From assembly GCF_905171775.1 (NCBI RefSeq), contig NC_053494.1, forward strand, positions 155,732,115 through 155,796,114: a stretch of 64,000 bases of DNA, in the 5' to 3' direction. Position 1 is the first letter of the stretch; the number at the start of each line of letters is the position of its first letter. The notes under the pieces were generated by a model. That model searched no databases. It saw only the letters and a list, made by a program, of their open reading frames with translations, and had not been told where the DNA came from. The DNA comes from Rana temporaria. Lineage: Eukaryota; Chordata; Amphibia; Anura; Ranidae. This document shows, piece after piece, positions 46,529-59,319 of the stretch. Position numbers and translations under genes: made by a program.

Positions 46529-46956
46529 GTTACTATACATTAGGAATTAGCAAGTTTCCATTCTATATTGATAACACAAATTAAGACAGTCTGATGGGTG
46601 TTTTCATTTGGTACAGTTTTTGTGAGTTTAAAAAGGGAATCACTTTTCCCCATCACACACATATTACACAAAGTGAATATCCCAAAACTAAGCATTGGAT
46701 CATAATATACGCCAGTACCCAACTGACCTCTGTAGTATGTTCATAACTGTATACATCCATATGTATGTAGATTCAAACATATGCAAATGATAACTGATGT
46801 ATTCCAAGGATTTATTGACGAAACAGAAATCCCCCGTAATATGGGTATAGAACACTTTGAAAACGAATGACCATATTATGAGAACCATAACTGAATGCAG
46901 GAAGACCCCACAGCATTCCTTTTTTGTTTGTAATCCCAAACAGTTGGACTTTGGTA

Positions 46957-48551
46957 TATGACTATATACGTCGGCAGAATGGCACGGCTGCGCATATGAA
47001 CATACCTGTACGACCCCTTTAATTTGCATGATTGCGGGCGTGCGCAAGCCCGCCGCAAGCTCCGTGAGTGTGACCGCAGGTCCCGCGGACTCGATGTCCG
47101 CCGATGTTCCAAGATCGTGTCACGGAGCTGCAGAACAGGGAGTTCCCTGTGTAAACAAGGCATTTCCCTGTTCTGCCTTGTGACAGGACAGTGATCTACT
47201 GCTCCCTGTCATCGGGAGCAGTGACACTGTCGTGTCACTAGTAGCCCACCCCCCCTCAGTTGGAATCACTCCCTAGGACACACTTAACCCCTTCCTCGCC
47301 CGCTAGTGGTTATCCCCTTTCCTGCCAGTGTAATTTACACAGTAATCAATTTTTATAGCACTGATCGCTGTATAAATGACAAAGGTCCCAAAATAGCGTC
47401 AAAAGTGTTCGATGTGTCCGCCATAATGTCGCAGTCACGATAAAAATCGCAGATCGCCGCCATTACTAATAACAAAATTATTTAAAAAATGCTGTAATTC
47501 TATCCCCTATTTTGTAGATGCTATGGGCCAGATTCACAAAAGAGATACGACGGCGTATCTCCTGATACGCCGTCGTATCTCTGTGATCCGCCCATCCTAA
47601 CTATGCGGCTGATTCATAGAATCAGTTATGCATAGATAGCCCTAAGATCCGACAGGTGTAATTGACTTACACCGTCGGATCTTAGGATGCAATTCTAGGC
47701 CGGCCGCTAGGTGGCGAGGCCATTGCGGTCGGCATAGAATATGCAAATGACTAGTTACGGCGATTCACGAACGTCCGCGATGCCCGTCGATCTAAATTGA
47801 CGTTGTTTCCGTAGCTATACGCGTCGTAAAGTTAGGGCTGGCTCCTAGGTGGTCTAAGCAATGTTAAGTATGGCCGTCGTTCCCGCATCGAAATTTAAAA
47901 AATCACGTCGTTTGCGTAAGTCGTCCGTGAATGGCGCTGGACGCAATTTACGTTAACATCAAACCAATGACGTCCGTGCAACGTCATTTAGCGCAATGGA
48001 CGTCGGGTAATTTTCCCGACGGAGTACGCGCAGTACGTTCGGCGCGGGAACGCGCCTAATTTAAATGGTGCCTGCCCCATTTGAATTAGGCGGGCTTGCG
48101 CCGAGCGGATTTACGTTACACCGCCGCAAGTTTACAGGTAAGAGCTTTGTGAATCAGGCACTTATGCTGTAAACCTGTGGCGGTGTAATGTAAATCAGAT
48201 ACGTTACGCTGCCGCGGAGCAACGTAAATGTACCCGAATCTGGCCCTATAACTTTTTCGCAAACAAATCAATATACACTTATTGTGATTTTTTTTTACAA
48301 AAAATATGTAGAAAAATACACATCGGCCTAAACTGAGGAAAACTTTTTTTTTTATATATTTTTGGGGGATATTTATTATAGCAAAAAGTACAAAATATTA
48401 CTTTCTTTTTAAAATTGGCACTCTTTTTTTGTTTATATCGCAAAAAACACCAAAAGAAAGCTCTATTTGTCAGTTAAAGCAAAACAGTGCCGAATCGCAA
48501 AAACTGTCCCGGTCATTGGGCAGCCAAATCCTCCGGGGCTGAAGTGGTTAA
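46957..48551. mobile_element. Family A repeat (copy 4), split by a TAT-flanked MITE
   Basis: Same order of blocks as 10244-11182: GTCGGCAGAATGGCACGG, TCCGCCATAATGTCGCAG, TATCCCCTATTTTGTAGATG, then (after the insertion 47525-48246) AACTTTTTCGCAAAC, ACACATCGGCCTAAACTGAG, GTGCCGAATCGCAAAAACTG and GAAGTGGTTAA at the end. Confidence 0.75.
47525..48246. mobile_element. Palindromic MITE, GGGCCAGATTC ends, TAT duplication
   Basis: Ends GGGCCAGATTCACAAA and CGAATCTGGCCC; TAT on both sides (47522-47524, 48247-48249). The undisturbed family A sequence reads GCTATAA, so TAT is a true target duplication. Inside are perfect hairpins such as GATACGACGGCGTATC with GATACGCCGTCGTATC. 722 bp, CpG-rich, non-coding. 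Confidence 0.85.
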
Positions 48552-49182
48552 ACAAACTTCAACAAACACCACCCCCCGTATTGATCCTGGGAATTGAACC
48601 TGGGCAGATACATGCACCTGATATATCCACTATAGTTGGCAAAATCCTGCATTGTTGCAGGAGCTTTCAGTATCACAGTGCAAAAGATTTATTTGGTAAA
48701 AAGCAGGAAATTCCACAGTGAGCATAGGTATAGAGGCTGCCATAGAGAATGTTGTGCCACTGTTAAAGTGGTTTCTGATTATTAGGTCACCATGAAAAAT
48801 ACAGAGCTGTTGCCTACTATTGCACAGCAGCAGATTTTCAGAGTAATATCTTTTGCAGTTGTGATTGTCATTGTTGCCCAGAATAACAATGTTGACTCCA
48901 AACAGTTTAGTGTATGATTATTTTAAAGTGCATTTCAGTGAGTAGATAAACACTTCTAAGTCCTCAGTGTAAATCCATTTGCTGAATAAGAAAAAAAAAA
49001 TTTGTCCTTGATCCTAAAAGACACAAATATATTTATAGATTTTTATTGTATTGTAGAGCTGTTTCATTATCTAAAAAGTTTTATACTGCAGTATGAGGAT
49101 CATGCTGCTCATTTTCAGTAAACCCTTGGCGGGTTTAAACAAAAAAACGTCAGTCAGCACAAAGATTTAGTATGCTTACATA

Positions 49183-49866
49183 GGCCCAGATTCACATAGA
49201 ATCGCGGCGGCGTAACGTATCGTAGATACGTTACACCGCCGCAAGTTTTCATCGCAAGTGCCTGATTCACAAAGCACTTGCGAGAAAGCTTCCGCCGGCG
49301 ACCTCCGGCGTAAGCCCGCGTAATTCAAAGGGGCGTGTGCCATTTAAATTAGGCGCACTCCCTTGCCGAACCTACTGCGCATGCTCCCTTTTGATTTTCC
49401 CGTCGTGCTTTGCGCGAAGTGACGTCATTTTTTCGAACGGCGACGTGCGTAGCGTACTTCCGTATTCCCGGACGTCTTACGCAAGAAGGAAACATTTTCA
49501 AATTTCGACGCGGGAACAACGGCCATACTTTATACAGCACATACGTGTGCTGTGTAAAGTTAGGGCACCAAAAACGACGACTAACTTTGCGACGAGAAAC
49601 TAGACTAGCAGCGACGTAGCAAACGGATCGCCGTAACTCCTAATTTGCATACCCGACGCTGGTTTACGACGCAAACTCCCCCCAGCGGCTGCCGCGGTAT
49701 TGCATCCTAAGATCCGACAGTGTAAAACAATTACACCTGTCGGATCTTAGGGCTAACTATGCGTAACTGATTCTATGAATCAGTCGCATAGTTAAGAAGA
49801 CCCTAAAACAGAGATACGACGTCGTATCAGGAGATACGCCGTCGTATCTCTTTAGTGAATCTGGGC
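49183..49866. mobile_element. MITE, same family (GGCCCAGATTCAC ends)
   Basis: Ends GGCCCAGATTCACATAG and AGTGAATCTGGGC. Shares ACTGATTCTATGAATCAG, GATCCGACAGTGTAA and the GATACGCCGTCGTATC hairpin with 47525-48246, in the opposite orientation. Confidence 0.8.
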
Positions 49867-49964
49867 GATACTTCTCAAGCTTATATTAGCATAAACATAT
49901 TTAAGCTCACCTGTTAGTTGTTTTAAACTTTTAAAAGTAAAAGTCCTGCTTATAGTGGACTGTA

Positions 49965-52303
49965 CAGTGGCTTGAAAAAGTATTCATACCCCTTGACACT
50001 TTCCACATCTTCTCATGTTACAACCAAAAACACAAATGTATTTTATTGGGATTTTATGTGATAGACCAACACAAAGTGGCACATAATTGTGAAGTGGAAG
50101 GAAAATGATAAATGGTTTTCTAACTTTTTTACAAATAAATATGTGAAAAGTGTGGTGTGCATTTGTATTCAGCCCCCTTTACTCTTATACCCCCAACTAA
50201 AATTTAGTGGAACCAATCGCCTTGAGGAGTCACCTAATTAGTAAATAGAGTCCACCTGTGTGTAATTTAATCTCAGTATAAATACAGCTGTTCACACAAA
50301 GCGGATTTGTATTGATCTGCTCCGTTAGCCCGTTTGGCTCAGCGGGGATTCCTCTGTTAATCCCCGCTGAGCTGTCGGCGGACAGGGCGGTGCCCGCACA
50401 CAGTGCAGAGACTGCCCTGTCTCTCCTCTGCTCTCCCCTATGGGCAATCTTATAAGAAAACCTGTCTGCAAAAGACTTGAGACTGGGGCGGAGGTTCAGC
50501 TACCAGCAGAACAACGACCCTAAACATACAGCCAGAACTACAATGGAATGGTTTAGATCAAAGCATATTCATGTGTTATAATGGCCCAGTCAAAGTCCAG
50601 ACCTCAATCCAATTGAGAATCTGTGGCAAAACATAAAAAATGTGAAAAAAGGGTATGAGTACCACAGCACTGACAGTCTGAATAAATACTATACAGTGCA
50701 ACTGTAGTACATACAAAATTAAGTGCAACATTTTCCCCCAAAATAAAAAATTCATATCAAGTATGTAACCAGTAAAAAATAAAAAAACATGTGCAAATAA
50801 GCATAAACGTCTAGTGCACATAAACATATAGCAATTCTCAGTTGACAAGTTCCTTTCAAAAGTGCCGCTGTGCTAAAAAATCATATGATGCTGTAAACAG
50901 GTGCATCCAGGATCCACCCTCCCCCCCTCCCTTATGGTTGAACTCACCAGATCCAATGGACCTCCAAGCAGTACTGCGTTGTGGGTCAGGTAGGCTTAGT
51001 TTGGTGAGCAGGGTGATGAAAATGCCAGCTCCTGGATGCGATCCTTCCTGGGGTGTTTTCAGGCACAAATATGGAGAAAGAGGCCGCATAGTAAATTATG
51101 TCTTGTTTATTCATTAAAATCAATCTTTACAGAGTTCCAATCAATTTTTTTTTTTTTTTATATTTAATCTTTCTTTATTTTATCAAAAATAGAGGAACAA
51201 ATATCAACAGGTATATTATCACATTCAACATTTATAAAACCATTTACATCAACCCTTTCCTTCTGTCCTAGTACATTTAAGTCACCTTAGCAGTCTATCA
51301 TAATTATGCCTATACATTCAATTTAGATTAATTATATCTTTCTTTCGGCATTACCTGTACTTTGGACTAGAGGGGTATTAATTTATAACCTCTCATTATT
51401 TTCCTCTATTTATTTCCTTCCCATAAAATCAATCTTTACAAGGTTCCAAGGAGGAGGGCAAAGTACGGATGAACATCAATTACCAGTCCATTGATCAATA
51501 GGTTCTCTTACAACCTAACTGCAATTAAACAGACATGGGACGTGATGTCACCGTGTCTGACGCTGCGTTTTGTCCTTCCCACAGGGCGTTATCAAAGACA
51601 CTTGAAAATTGCTGTCCACAGACGCTCTCCATCCAATCTGACAGAGCTTGGGTTATTTTGCAAAGAAGAGTGGGAAAAAATGTAAAGCTGGCGAAAGGTG
51701 GTTCTACGAAGCATTGTTTCTGGGGGACTAAATACAAATGCATGCCACACTTTTCACATATTTTATTTGTAAAAAAAATTAAAAACTATTTATTATTTTC
51801 CTCCTCACAATTATGTGCCACTTTGTTGGTCTATCACATAAAATCCCAGTAAATAACATTTATGGTCGTTACCCTCTGACCGAGAGAGATGTGGATCACA
51901 TAAACACGCGACAAGACTTACAACATAAATAGACCTGAAGTGTGCCTTGGTGGTCTGGTCAGTATGCCAAGAAAAGGGGGCATACCCAAAGTAAGTAGTG
52001 TGTAGTTCATTGAAGAAGGATATGCTGAGAAGTGCCCTGAAAAAGGGAAGGGCGGGAGGGTGTCGAATGCGATTGAATGCGCAGACTCACGGACATGAGG
52101 TGAGCTGGGAAGAGTCGGCCCAGTGACGTGTAGTACCGCACACTGAACCGACAAAGAGCATGTGTGAGTGGGCTGCTTAAATACCCTCCGGGCCCCTCCC
52201 ATAAACTCAGGCCACCATACTGGCCTTCTTATTTATGTTTTTGGTTGTAACATGACAAATTGTGAAACATTTCAATGGGTATGAATACCTTTTTAAGGCA
52301 CTG
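49965..52303. mobile_element. Tc1-like transposon, decayed and broken by two insertions
   Basis: TIR CAGTGGCTTGAAAAAGTATT and its inverted end AATACCTTTTTAAGGCACTG, flanked by TA. Plus-strand transposase remnants are NDPKHTARTTMEWF and WPSQSPDLNPIENLWQN (50510-50630) and, after about 0.96 kb of foreign sequence, LSPSNLTELGLFCKEEW (51625-51680). The sub-terminal AAATCCCAATAAAA-type block on the left (50040-50060) is repeated inverted near 51835. A second foreign block (51855-52205) lies between that and the right end. Inactive. Confidence 0.8.
50640..51598. other. Insertion inside the Tc1 transposase
   Basis: Foreign block separating the two transposase fragments. It has no terminal repeats that I can define, a T-run at 51148-51159 and a GC-rich part near 50910-51070. 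Origin unknown; no protein recognised. Confidence 0.4.
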
Positions 52304-52309
52304 TATGTA

Positions 52310-53800
52310 AAGCCAAAACCTTTTATTTATTTTTCATAAAATGTGGAAGTGTCCCTCTGTCTGCGGAGATTCTCCAGGCATTAGTCCTGGTAGCCATTGT
52401 CTTCACTAAAGAAAATAATTGGAAATTCAACATTTGGAGTTGTTACAGGAACAGGAGCTGAGGGTGAATATTCCAGTGGAGAAACCTGTTCTGGTGACAA
52501 CTGTCCAAGAGGGGACATTCTCTCACTTAGACAATATATCTTCTTCATTCCTGCTGTATCTCTGCAACAGCAGTGAGGGCAAATCTGCTCAACTGGACAA
52601 ACACGGCACATGAAAACCTGACAGGAGTCTTACCATCCCCTACTCTATTCAATACTAAAAAATATTGCCTCTACTTACACTTTAACAGCAGACATTTTAT
52701 GGGCAAGAAACTCTCTTCTTTTCACTGATCTGGGCAGATTGGGCAATGATCCCATGTCAGTTGGCCCATGCCAGCACTGTTAGGCAGGAGATCTCAGCTT
52801 TCAGACAATTTGGAAGACCTTATCTATTTGACATAATTGGGTGTAATATACCTGTTCCTTCACTGAAAGGCCTCTCCAAATGGGCAGATTCTGTCACAGT
52901 GTCTAACTCTACTTTGATGCCTATGGCCGTAATTACAGCTGGGCTGTGAAACTTCTTTTAACATTGGGGAGCTAGTGGACAGATTTATAGAAGAGAGGGA
53001 CTGTTTGAATTTCAAGAGACATATACAAGTTAAAATGTAATAGAACAGACTGGAGAAGGATAAGTCTTTGGCATTGCTTTTTGGAAATGTATCATATATA
53101 AAAAGAGAGTAGAAAAATTATTGACATGTAAAATTTGTAAAAATTATATGAGAAACGAAGACTGGAATGTTGTTAAAGGCAACTACTTCTGAAATAAATT
53201 GTTTAGATGAAGCAAAGATAATTGGCTCTGGAAGCTCCAAACAATATCTAAAATTCAAATAGAGCAGTTGAAGCATTGTGGGTTTAAAGGGAGTCTATTA
53301 TGTAAATTTCAAGGTATTCTTGCTGTGATTACGGTTTTCATGTGACTTTCACATTTTACATGTTTCCTTCACATTTTTTGTAACTAGAGTAAATGTAGAG
53401 ATTTGTAGCTTGTAGCACTCTTAATGAGAGACTGCAACAGCCCATAGTTTTGTCAACCCCCGCACGAGAAGACTGTGTGTGGTGGGGCAGGGGGGTATTT
53501 AAAGAGGAGGATTTCAACTAGCAGAAGAGGCATTAACAAAACAGACTCTGCATATATATCTCTGTTACTAAAAAAAAACGTCCTCTGTCTCGTAGAATTG
53601 TTTTTCTAGTATATACTGCCTGTGGTGTATGTACAGTACAATCTGAGTAAGATTCTAAAAATGGAGTTGCCAAAATGATGTAAACTTTTGCGTGCATTCA
53701 AAAAGTTGCATCATAAGTAGCTGTCCAATGGCCAAAGAGGAACAATGGGAACCTGGAAGAACTCCAGGATAAGTTTACATCTGTGGCAGATGCAATGCTG
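52310..53800. other. Non-genic stretch
   Basis: No gene or clear transposon recognised. Frames near 52381-52613 are short on both strands. A short degenerate MITE-like block may lie at 52380-52620. Confidence 0.35.
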
Positions 53801-53809
53801 TATCCTAGG

Positions 53810-54395
53810 CTATGCCAACAAGGCCCAGGCTTAGGGCAGCACTTTGCAGGGGGGCAGCACAGAAAGAGTCCCCGCCGGCTTGCGCTACACTGTTAGTGTA
53901 ACACAAGCTGCTTCTATTTTTGACTGTCCTATTAGCCTGGACCACAAACCTTCCTCACTGGGCTATATGTTTTCTGCTGCACCATTGGCATGGTTATATC
54001 TTCTTAATCCTCTCAATAAAATTATCAGAAATTTGTGCTCAAAGTAGAACTATAGGCAACACTTTTTTTTTCATTTTGGATAGAGTAAGGGAGGGTTATA
54101 GCCCCTGTCAGTTTACTTTGTACCATCCCTGTCCCATTGCAGAGATTTCCCTTCACTTCCTACCCCATAGCCAAACAGGAAGTGAGAGGAAATCTATGCA
54201 AATTAAGGGAATCCATTGCCCCCCAGGCCCTCAGAACTAGTGTTCCCAATCTAAAATTTCAGGGCGGATCTTAAACAGAAAGGGGTGTGGCCTTGACAGG
54301 AAGGGGTGAGTCATATTTAAAATAGGGTGTGCATGAGTTTAGTCAAGCCTAGGGCAGCACAAAACCTAAATTCACTACTGGGCAGATGGAGGGAT
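53810..54395. mobile_element. Possible hAT-type repeat (CTTAGGGCAGCAC)
   Basis: GGCTTAGGGCAGCAC near 53829 and CCTAGGGCAGCAC near 54346 bracket about 530 bp. The middle (54060-54230) resembles 18720-18830 in its CTTCACTTCCT/ACAGGAAGTGAGAGG arms. Boundaries uncertain. Confidence 0.35.
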
Positions 54396-54751
54396 AAACA
54401 ACAAGTTAGAAAATAGTTAGGCTGGCAAGTCAGACAGGGATTAGACACTAACATAGGATGGAATGGGAGAAGATGAGGGAGGCCTATGGCAGATCATAAG
54501 GACATTTTTAATGTTGCAAACAACCATTGGCGATTACAGTACTATTTGTATTACAGAAAAAGATATGGAACATATAAGTGCAAATTGCAATAAGGGATTT
54601 CAGTGTCTGCTCACTAATGCAGAAATTTATCAAGCAATATAGGAAAGCTATAGTGCAAAGAATCTTGGCTTCATTCGGCACATGATTGAGATATTAATAT
54701 TTATGGTTATGTTCTCTTTTAGAGAGACAGGGTAAAAAGAGAAGTGATCTA

Positions 54752-55500
54752 ATAGTGAGTGTGAAAGAGGACCTTGTGGATAGAGAGTGTGAGGCATTAT
54801 GGGTGCAGCTGCACATGCATGTGATGTACCTTATGGTTTTAGTGCTGAGAACTTTACTTTTTAACCCATTTATTAATTATATGTTTGGGATTAAAAGTAA
54901 AATTTCAATGTTTGCAGATGACACCAAGCTATGCAGTGGAATAACATCCCTACAGGATGTCTATGTGGCAAACGAGGCTTAATGTTTATACATTTAAAAT
55001 GATGCACCTGGGGCTAAAAACATGCATGCATTATACATTCTGGGAAGAGTACAACTGGGGGACTCAATGGTGGGGAAGGGTCGTAGACTAAATCATAGAC
55101 GTATGCAATGCTAAGCTGCTGTTTCTAAAGCAAGCAAAATATTTTCTTGTATTAAAAGAGTTAGGCCCCGTACACACGACCGAGTTTCTCGGCAGAATTC
55201 AGCCAGAAACTCGATCGGAGCTGAATTCTGCCGAGAAACCCGGCGTGTGTACACTTTCGGCCGAGGAAGCCAACGAGTTCCTTGTCGAGCCAAATAGAGA
55301 ACATGTTTTCTATTTCCTCGTTGTTCAATGAGGAAAGTTGGCTCGCCGAGATCCTCAGCGGCTCCACACAGAACTCGATGAGCAAAACGATGAGTTTTGC
55401 CCGTCGAGTTCCTCGGACGTGTGTACGGGGCCTTAGAGATTCAGAAACAGTCTCGTAACTTTATACATACATACAACGCTCCTAGGAAAAGTGCAGAGAC
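54752..55500 (+). mobile_element. CR1-like LINE fragment interrupted by a MITE
   Basis: Encodes LLFNPFINYMFGIKSKISMF followed by ADDTKLCSGITSLQDV, the same RT region as in 745-1835. Then, after a deletion, remnants read KMMHLGLKTCMHYTFWEEYN-like sequence in shifted frames up to 55160. The LINE continues after the MITE (55164-55432) at 55436. Inactive. Confidence 0.75.
55164..55432. mobile_element. TTA-flanked MITE, GGCCCCGTACACACG ends
   Basis: TIR GGCCCCGTACACACGACCG and CGGACGTGTGTACGGGGCC, flanked by TTA (55161-55163, 55433-55435). Internal hairpins are built from CTCGGCAGAATTC. PIF/Harbinger-type by its 3-bp TTA target. 269 bp. Confidence 0.85.
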
Positions 55501-56154
55501 ACTTGGTCTATTGGAACTTTCATCTATATCTGTAGACCATCAACAGGGTAGAGGAATGGATGAGGCAACTGAATTGATGGATGGATGAAAGGGTAATCGA
55601 TGGATGGATGGCTGAGCAGGAGAAGGGACTGGGACGCTAACCTCTGCAGATCCTGCAGAAGATCTGGGTAGGATCACCTCAATGTAGAAGAAAACGAACA
55701 GCAGGTTGATGAGGTCAGTATAAAATAAAAATCTATTTATTAAAATAAGCAGCCATGCATTTGAAAAAGAGGGCAAAGTCCCTGGAAACGTGTCATGCAC
55801 ACCCCCTCTCCCAACATCCATCAGGCATTTTGACATCTGTCATCCTCGTGTACAACTGAGAAAGCCGCTGCTAATATCCTGGCTGGCTCCCTGTCATCCT
55901 CGGTCTCTGTTTGCTCAGTGATGCCTACAGCCTCACACTGATCACAGTTGTGAGTTTTGGGTACTAGTTCAGTTTATTATCACCAAACTACCTGTAATAG
56001 GAGTCATGGAGGAGCTCAGCTATGAGGCACTAAAAAATCTGCACTTAGATTGTAACTGAAACAAAAAATAAACAGAGACAATTATTATAAAATAAACCAT
56101 ATACAAAAAAACCCTGATAAACAATCCAATCAAAAATTAAAAGGGTTGTAAAGG

Positions 56155-56648
56155 TACAATTTCCCCCCCCTAAATAGCTTCCTTTACCTTAGTGCAGTCC
56201 TCCTTCACTTACCTCATCCTTCGATTTTGCTTTTAGATGTCCTTATTTCTTCTGAGAAATCCTCACTTCCTGTTCTTCTGTCTGTAACTCCACACAGTAA
56301 TGTGAGGCTTTCTCCCTGGTGTGGAGTGTCGTGCTCGACCCCTCCCTTGGACTACAGGAAAGTCAGGACGCTCTCTACGTTGCAGATAGAGAAAGGAGCT
56401 GTGTGTTAGTTGGCGTCCTGACTCTCCTGTAGTCCAAGGGAGGGGGCGAGCACGACACTCCACACCAGGGAGAAAGCCTTGCATTACTGTGTGGAGTTAC
56501 AGACAGAAGAACAGGAAGTGAGGATTTCTCAGAAGAAATAAGGACATTTAAAAGCAAAATGCAAGGATGAGGTAAGTGAAGGAGGACTGCACTAAGGTAA
56601 AGGAAGCTATTTAGGAAAAAAAAATGGTACCTTTACAACCCCTTTAAA
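56155..56648. mobile_element. Palindromic MITE (copy 2 of the 8575 family)
   Basis: Ends AAAGGGTTGTAAAGGTAC (from about 56143) and GTACCTTTACAACCCCTTTAA. Arms are complementary: CTTGGACTACAGGAAAG with CTCCTGTAGTCCAAG and CTTCCTGTTCTTCTGTCTG with its complement. It has a single GAACAGGAAGTGAGG unit where the 8.6-kb copy has three. Confidence 0.85.
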
Positions 56649-56965
56649 ATAATAAATGTAGCATTTCCATGATGTAACTGCCAGCACATAGTATGTATAA
56701 AATGTTCCAATACATAACTAACTATGTAAATAACTAATTTAAAATCTTCTGCTCCATTGTGTCATACTTCAAAAGGAGAAGTGAGACTTTTGTGCAACTC
56801 CTCTGTTGTTCGATCTCCACCACCATCACCACCACACTGCTTATCACATAGGTCAGGGGGACCCCAGAATTTAAGAGGTCAAATCCTTGAGTATAGATTA
56901 ATCCCCATACTGGATGACTGGCTTTCCTGGTCAGAGCAATCACTGACTTCTTGTCTGCTCTGGTA

Positions 56966-59070
56966 CAGGGCCGTCTTTACCGCAGGGCAAATGGGGCAGC
57001 TGCCCAGGGCCCTGTCACTGTTGGGGGCCCAAAGCAACCCCAACAGTGAGGCCCCCAGGGCCCCAGATGGCAACCCCCCTTTTTTTATTTATTTTTAAAT
57101 AAAAAAAATTTTTTTTTAATATATTTTTATTTTTTATTAAAGGTCCCCAGGGCCCCCGGATGGCAACCCCCCTTTTTTTGTATATTTTTTTATTAAAGGG
57201 CTCAGAGGTCCCCAGGGCCCCATGTGGCAAACACCCTTTTTTATTTTTTTTTATAAATGTTTATTTTTTTATTTTTGTTTATATATTTTTTTTTTTTTTT
57301 TTTTTTATTAAAGGACCCAGAGGTCCCCAGGGCCCTGGATGGCAACCCCCCCTTTTTTTTATAAATGTTTCTTTTTTATATTAATTCTTTTTATTTTTTA
57401 TTAAAGGGCCCAGAAGTCCCGGATGGCAACCCCCCTTTTTTGTAATTTATTTTTATAAAAAAAAAATATTAAAGGGCCCAGAGGTCCCCAGGGCCCCAGA
57501 TGGCAACCCCCTTTTTAATAAAAAAAAAAATATAAAAAAAATATATATTTTTTATATATATTTTTTATTTCTTTTTTTCTTTTTATTAAAGGGCCCAGAG
57601 GTACCCAGGGCCCCGGATGGCTACACCCCTTTTTTTATATATATTTTTCTTTATTTCTTTTTTGTAAAGGGCCCCCCGCTTCTAAATTCGCGGCAGCCCC
57701 CCCTTCTTCTCAATTTCAGGCGGCAGCACCCCCCCCCCGGTTCTTTGCTCCAGGGGGCCCATGCCTGAAGCTGTGTAAGTGTGTAAGTGGCCCCATAATT
57801 CCTGATGGCGGCCCTGCCGCCCATTAAGCCCCTGTGCTGCCCACAAATCAGGCTGAAAATCATCAGCGGCACGCAGCCAGTGACAGTACTGCTTCCCTTC
57901 CCAGTGTTTTAAAATGTACAGCACCCCTGGCTTCCCTTTAGACGTGCACTTCTCCCTTCCTGCCACTGGGTGCTGCTTGTATATAAAAGTGAATTAGAAT
58001 GTGATTTTATAACATCCCCAGTTTGCTCTTCCAGAGGCTGACTTCTTCATGTCCTGCTCCTCAAGGTATTTCACTGTTTGCTAATCTATATTGTAAATAT
58101 AAGTTTTCTGTAGAGTGTGCCCAAAGTCTTTATAATATTTGATGATTCACTGCAGGTCTGGTCAGTGTTTTAAAAAGTTCCTCTATTTTACACATGGCAT
58201 GGCATGGGGGTCACAGCATTGTCTGTCCATTCTGCTTTAGCACCATGGGACCCCATGCCATGCCATGTGTAAAATAGAGGAACTCTTTAAATCACAGACC
58301 AGACCTGCAGTCCAGGCTGAGTAAGGCCTCAGAGCACATGGCATTACTGTCTGTATTTAACTGCTTGATGGGCTTATTTTGGGCCTGGCTGGTTCACATG
58401 TATGTGTTTTGGCGGCCCACATTTGCGCAGGCACAGCAGCCCATTCATTTGAATGGGCCGCCATGCCTGCGTTTCCTGCAAAGAAAAGCGCATGCCTCTG
58501 TATTTAACTGCTTGATGGTCTTATTTTGGGCCTGGCTGGTTCACATGTATGTGTTTTGGCGGCCCACATTTGCGCAGGCACAGCAGCCCATTCATTTGAA
58601 TGGGCCGCCATGCCTGCGTTTCCTGCAAAGAAAAGCGCATGCCTCATGTAATAGGCTGTGCACACGGCACACCTATGCCCATGAAGCACTGAAATACAGC
58701 ACTGTCTGTCCATTCTGCTGTCTGCTGTGACTTATCTGCAGTTCCCGCACTGTCAAACTTGCTGCATTTTTAGACGTTTAGGTCACGCTTTTAAAAACAC
58801 AGTGCGTTTGTGTGTGCAAGAACTGCAGGTAAGTAGCATGGTGCAAAAGCAGAATGGATTTCAAGGCAACTGTATTTTTAAAATGCTGAATGCACCTTTT
58901 TTCTGCAGGAAACAAAGGCATGGCAGCCCATTCAAATCAATGGGCTGCTGTACCTGCACAAATGAGGGCCGCCAAAACATACATGTGAACCAGCCAGGCC
59001 CAAAATAAGCTGGAGGGGGGCCCAAAAAAAATGTTTGCCCAGGGCCCAAACCATATTAAAGACGGCCCTG
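56966..59070. mobile_element. 2.1-kb hAT-type non-autonomous element, TSD CTCTGGTA
   Basis: TIR CAGGGCCGTCTTTA and TAAAGACGGCCCTG; perfect 8-bp duplication CTCTGGTA (56958-56965, 59071-59078). Three internal structures: a GC-rich ~35-bp motif (CCCAGAGGTCCCCAGGGCCC) repeated about seven times between A/T-only spacers (57040-57660); a 147-bp exact tandem duplication (58351-58644); and near 58890-59010 an inverted partial copy of that duplicated unit (AACATACATGTGAACCAGCC). No transposase. Confidence 0.85.
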
Positions 59071-59319
59071 CTCTGGTATGTATAGAAAAAGGAAACCAGG
59101 ACAGTGGCTGGTACCTTTGGTCATCCAGTATGGAAATGTATTAATGTGCTCGTCATAATGTGTAAGTACAGTATGCTGAACTACAGTTCAATGTTAAAGG
59201 AATAATATACATTTCTAAGATTGCTCACATCAACTTAAAATGTATGTTAAAATGTATCTAAATATAATTGAAAATGCTATATATTTTCTTCAAAAGGTAC
59301 TTGAACTATGAGCCTAGTG

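Noticed and set aside
52746..52949. Possible small coding exon (67 codons)
   Set aside because: No recognised domain, no convincing splice signals, composition like surrounding non-coding DNA.
57040..57660. Alternating GC motif and AT spacer resembling a repeat-spacer array
   Set aside because: Spacers are simple A/T sequence of irregular length inside a hAT element, so not a CRISPR-like system.
58338..58730. 130-codon frame with an internal 49-residue duplication
   Set aside because: Created by a 147-bp in-phase tandem duplication within a hAT element; no recognisable domain.
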